Assembly (NCBI GenBank): GCA_030620005.1
Contig: JAUXAJ010000011.1
Span: forward strand, 1-38,120
Source: Promethearchaeota archaeon
Lineage (GTDB): Archaea; Asgardarchaeota; Lokiarchaeia; Sigynarchaeales; SOKP01
Direction: 5' to 3'
Length of the DNA stretch: 38,120 nucleotides
Both the position numbers and the translations under genes were made by a program. A model generated the notes under the pieces. The model saw nothing but the letters and a program-made list of their open reading frames with translations. It ran no database searches and was not told the origin of the DNA. Shown in pieces: positions 35,739-38,120 of the stretch; the stretch's first letter is position 1; the number at the start of each line of letters is the position of its first letter.

Positions 35739-36074
35739 ATGAAAGAAGATTCTATTGTTCAATTACAAGTCGAAGCGTATAATGCTCGGGATCTTGATAA
35801 ATTCTGCAGTTTTTATTCGGAAGATATCAAAATCCATGAATTTCAATCTAATGAATTATTTTTAGAAGGAATTAAAGAATTGCGCAAGCGGTATTCAAGT
35901 TTATTTGAAATGAGTCCTAGTTTGCACTGTGAAATCCGAACTCGCATTATTCACGACAACATTGTCATTGACCAAGAATACGATACAGGATTTAGGGGTG
36001 ACAATACTAACCAAGCAGTTGTAATGTATGAAATCTTGAATGAAAAAATCACGAGAGTTTGGTTTTTAAAATAG
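35739..36074 (+). CDS. NTF2-like (SnoaL-type) small protein
   Basis: A 111-residue protein with the NTF2-like cone fold pattern: an N-terminal helix (QLQVEAYNARDLDKFCSFYS) leading into 'DI.IHEF', the helix GIKELRKRYSSLF, and closing beta strands (VVMYEILNEKITRVWFL). Such proteins serve as small isomerases or hydrolases or merely bind ligands; the sequence does not say which. It is divergent from the sulfatase, with 110 bases between them. Confidence 0.75.
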   Translation: MKEDSIVQLQVEAYNARDLDKFCSFYSEDIKIHEFQSNELFLEGIKELRKRYSSLFEMSPSLHCEIRTRIIHDNIVIDQEYDTGFRGDNTNQAVVMYEILNEKITRVWFLK

Positions 36075-36126
36075 AATGAAAAAAAACTTAATTGTTGATC
36101 TACACTCACCGAACAAAATCAACATA

Positions 36127-36140
36127 TATAAATATTTATA
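36127..36140. promoter_or_regulatory. AT palindrome/TATA before the orphan VapB
   Basis: TATAAATATTTATA is a perfect 14-base palindrome 21 bases before the VapB ATG. It probably contains the TATA box and may be the antitoxin's operator, as with the other vapB genes in the window. Chance is possible in AT-rich DNA. Confidence 0.3.
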
Positions 36141-36161
36141 TTATAAAAATGGTGGTTTTAA

Positions 36162-36395
36162 ATGACATCTAAGATGATTTCTGTAAAGGAGAAAATATAT
36201 AAGCAATTAGAACAATTAAAAAATCCGGGTGAAAGTTTCTCGGATTTATTAGAAAGATTGATTAAAAACCATAAGAAAGACCCATTGAAACATTTTGGTA
36301 TAGCAAAACAAATTCCAGTTGATATTTTAGATGACTTTGAAAAGGCAGTTTTAAATTCTAAAAAAGAATTTTCTAAAAATTCTATTACCATATGA
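36162..36395 (+). CDS. vapB: VapB antitoxin, orphan
   Basis: A 77-residue antitoxin of the same subfamily as the one at 10280: TSKMISVKEKIYKQLEQLK, then GESFSDLLERLIKNHKK. GGTGG eight bases before ATG 36162 acts as ribosome-binding site. No PIN toxin follows: 14 bases after its stop comes the URO-D-like gene on the same strand. So either the toxin was lost when the URO-D cassette arrived, or the protein acts alone, perhaps as an antidote to VapC toxins elsewhere or as a regulator of the next gene. Confidence 0.8.
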   Translation: MTSKMISVKEKIYKQLEQLKNPGESFSDLLERLIKNHKKDPLKHFGIAKQIPVDILDDFEKAVLNSKKEFSKNSITI

Positions 36396-36409
36396 AATAA
36401 ATGTTTATC

Positions 36410-37585
36410 ATGACATTATCAAAAAGAGAAAGAGTGATTAGGACATTAGAACTCGATGATAATATTGACATGCTACCCGTTCACTATTTAGGTTTTGAAA
36501 AATCAGCTAGTTCTTATCAGAGATTTCTAAAGACTGATGAGTATAACAAGTATAAAACATTCGTAGAAAACGATTTTTCTAAAGTAAAATATTGTTGGGC
36601 AGGTGATATTACTGATTTACGATTCTGGAATGTAGATTGTCATGCAATGGATCCTTGGGGTCCCAAAAAGTATAAAGAAACTACAAAGCGTGCTCCTCCG
36701 GAGTATCCCGATTGTTTGATAAGTGCACTTGATGGAAGATTGTGGAAAATGGTTAAACAAGTTGATACTGGCTTAGCTTATCTGTGGTATGTTGATGGGT
36801 ATTTTCGAACTCCTGAAATTTTACATTCTTACTGGGATAGATTTGGAAAACCTTCGGAGCAAGTCAATGATAAGCTTAATTATTCGTCCCAAATTTGGGA
36901 AGGATATGTAGATCGACTAAAAAATTATTTATATCCCATGGTAGCGTTACCTTTAGCTATACATGAATCATTATTTCAAGGGTTGACAATGAGCCGTGTA
37001 GCTTATTACATTCGAAAAAACCCCCAATTTATTCATGAAGTTCTAAATGAGTACACTAAATTAAACATTGAAGTTATTAAACGAGTTCATGAAGCAGGAG
37101 TAGATATTATTTTTTATTCAGACGATCTAGGGTTTAAAGGGCGCTCAATTTTATCAATTGAACATTTTAAGAAGTTTATTCTACCTTATTATAAAAAATT
37201 ATATAAAACTTGTGAGCAAAGAGGAATGTTTATTATTCAACATTCTTGTGGATATATTGATAAAAACTTACCTCTTATGGCAGAAGCAGGACTTAATTGC
37301 ATTCAATCACTTGAACCTGCTGCGGGTGTCGATTTGGGTTACCTAAAGCAAACTCTTGGTGATAAATTAAGTTTCATGGGGGGAATAGATTCAAGTCGGA
37401 TTCTTAATTTTGGAACACCTAACGACATTGTACAGGAAGTAAAGCGTTGCTTGAAAGTAGCAGGCTATAATGGGGGCTATTTTGTCGGCCCCAGCCATAA
37501 TATTTTAAATACTCCTTGGGAAAATATTACGGTATTAAGGAATGCAATTGAAAAATATCGAAAATTTCCGTTAAATCTAAATTGA
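36410..37585 (+). CDS. URO-D-like (COG0407) methyltransferase-fold protein
   Basis: A 391-residue relative of the protein at 32779, from the same superfamily but a different subgroup. The H-x-C motif is H278-S-C280 in IIQHSCGYIDKNLP. The third Cys of MtaA-type enzymes is absent (FMGGIDSS at that place). ATG 36410 is preferred to 36401 because the conserved start MTLSKRERVIRTL begins there; neither has a clear ribosome-binding site. The relic at 116-369 is a close cousin of its C-terminal third. It is followed by a GPH symporter on the same strand, suggesting that the symporter brings in its substrate. The reaction is unknown. Confidence 0.8.
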   Translation: MTLSKRERVIRTLELDDNIDMLPVHYLGFEKSASSYQRFLKTDEYNKYKTFVENDFSKVKYCWAGDITDLRFWNVDCHAMDPWGPKKYKETTKRAPPEYPDCLISALDGRLWKMVKQVDTGLAYLWYVDGYFRTPEILHSYWDRFGKPSEQVNDKLNYSSQIWEGYVDRLKNYLYPMVALPLAIHESLFQGLTMSRVAYYIRKNPQFIHEVLNEYTKLNIEVIKRVHEAGVDIIFYSDDLGFKGRSILSIEHFKKFILPYYKKLYKTCEQRGMFIIQHSCGYIDKNLPLMAEAGLNCIQSLEPAAGVDLGYLKQTLGDKLSFMGGIDSSRILNFGTPNDIVQEVKRCLKVAGYNGGYFVGPSHNILNTPWENITVLRNAIEKYRKFPLNLN

Positions 37586-37641
37586 ATAAAAAAAGGGAAA
37601 TATTTAAAATAAGAAAAGTTGATTAGTATTAATCGAAATTT

Positions 37642-37660
37642 TTTGTAAAAAATTTACAAA
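37642..37660. promoter_or_regulatory. Perfect 19-base palindrome upstream of the last symporter
   Basis: TTTGTAAA-AAA-TTTACAAA has 8-base arms and a 3-base spacer, the same geometry as the operator at 16427, and lies 43 bases before the ATG of the interrupted GPH symporter. A partial direct repeat (TTACAAATT) follows. It is probably a regulator-binding site; the regulator is not in the window. Confidence 0.5.
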
Positions 37661-37703
37661 TTACAAATTAAAAATATCTAAAAATCTAATTTTGGTGTTT
37701 TTT

Positions 37704-38120
37704 ATGGTTGAAAATGTTGAAAATGATGAAACTCAAACTTCAAGACATTCTTTTAAGACTTATCTATCTTTTGGTACTTACAATATCCTCTGAACGATTC
37801 CAACGGCAACAATGAATCTCTTCATGTTTTTTTATTATCATACGGTTGTCGGTCTTGAACCTATTTTGATCTTGGCTGTTGTTGCTATAAATACAGTGTG
37901 GGCTGGTCTTAATGACCCTTTAATTGGGTGGCTAACTGATCGAAATTTTAAGTGGACAAGAAAATGGGGTCGGCGCTTTCCGTGGATAGTAATCGGATTT
38001 ATTCCACAATCTATATCTTTAATCATGATATTTTCTGCTCCAGAACTCGATCCAGCAAATCCTTTACCAGTGATGCTTTGGCTCTTGCTCTCCCTGTTCG
38101 TGTTTGATTTATTTATTACG
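37704..38120 (+). pseudogene. GPH symporter with in-frame TGA, runs off the window
   Basis: From ATG 37704 the frame encodes MVENVENDETQTSRHSF and the beginning of helix 1 (YLSFGTYNIL), then a TGA at 37791-37793. After it, without any change of frame, the protein continues as an ordinary GPH symporter: TIPTATMNLFMFFYYHTV, NDPLIGWLTDRNF and KWGRRFPWIVIGF, up to the window edge. The TGA therefore interrupts helix 1 of an otherwise good gene. It may be a nonsense mutation or a sequencing error. Internal ATGs at 37812 and 37821 would omit half of helix 1. It is downstream of the URO-D-like gene. Confidence 0.8.

Noticed and set aside
32779..37585. Reading the two URO-D-like proteins as true uroporphyrinogen decarboxylases of haem synthesis
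   Set aside because: They carry the metal-binding H-x-C motif of the methyltransferase branch, lie among sugar genes, and have no haem-pathway neighbours.
37791..37793. TGA read as selenocysteine
   Set aside because: The codon falls in a hydrophobic first membrane helix of a GPH symporter, a family without known selenoproteins, and I cannot identify a SECIS element.

Overview
The window reads as chromosomal DNA from an AT-rich archaeon, most probably an Asgard archaeon of the Lokiarchaeia type. That assignment is inference. It rests on two eukaryote-like small GTPases (one Rab/Rho-like, one Rag/Gtr-like), a zinc-ribbon/coiled-coil protein, Cys-rich membrane proteins, TATA-type promoters with some apparently leaderless starts, T-run terminators, and many PIN-type toxin-antitoxin (TA) genes. 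No rRNA, tRNA, CRISPR array, IS element or phage gene was recognised.

Layout. 1-700: the tail of a GPH-family (MelB-like) sugar symporter, a decayed URO-D-like gene and a decayed alpha/beta-hydrolase tail. 674-3808: a GH2 beta-galactosidase. 4.1-5.4 kb: two TA pairs, one with a truncated toxin. 5.5-7.3 kb: a DUF3795 protein and two membrane proteins. 7.35-8.0 kb: an AbrB/PIN pair. 8.1-9.9 kb: a zinc alcohol dehydrogenase and a Rab-like GTPase. 9.9-10.9 kb: a RelE/ParE relic and an intact VapBC pair. 11-18 kb: two GPH symporters around a zinc-ribbon coiled-coil protein, an M28-like protein and a TetR regulator; the second symporter has a palindromic operator-like site just after its TATA box. 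18.4-21.3 kb: a membrane-anchored, probably external helical-toroid protein translationally coupled to a multi-pass membrane protein. 21.7-26.5 kb: a fucose-isomerase-like protein, a second M28-like protein, a TauE/SafE permease and an internally duplicated membrane protein. 26.7-36 kb: a further GPH symporter, a ferredoxin-fused aldo/keto reductase, a Rag/Gtr-like GTPase, two tandem GH172 (DUF2961) enzymes, a URO-D-like protein, a CxPSR sulfatase and an NTF2-like protein. 36.1-38.1 kb: an orphan VapB, an intact URO-D-like gene and the start of another GPH symporter with an in-frame TGA.

How it fits together (inference): this looks like a saccharide-scavenging island. Cation-coupled symporters import small sugars. 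Cytoplasmic GH2 and GH172 enzymes and a sulfatase would trim galactosyl, furanosyl and sulfated sugars, and the isomerase-like protein and two oxidoreductases would handle the released monosaccharides. The URO-D-like proteins recur next to symporters, but no corrinoid protein is encoded here, so their substrate is unknown. The island is in flux: at least six gene relics, several of them pieces of the same families that are intact nearby, lie among the TA modules.

Strongest leads: the two M28-like paralogues that share the same unusual replacement of metal ligands; the gene-conversion-like tract between the two GH172 genes; the surface-toroid plus membrane-protein pair; and two perfect palindromes (17 and 19 bp) in front of symporter genes.
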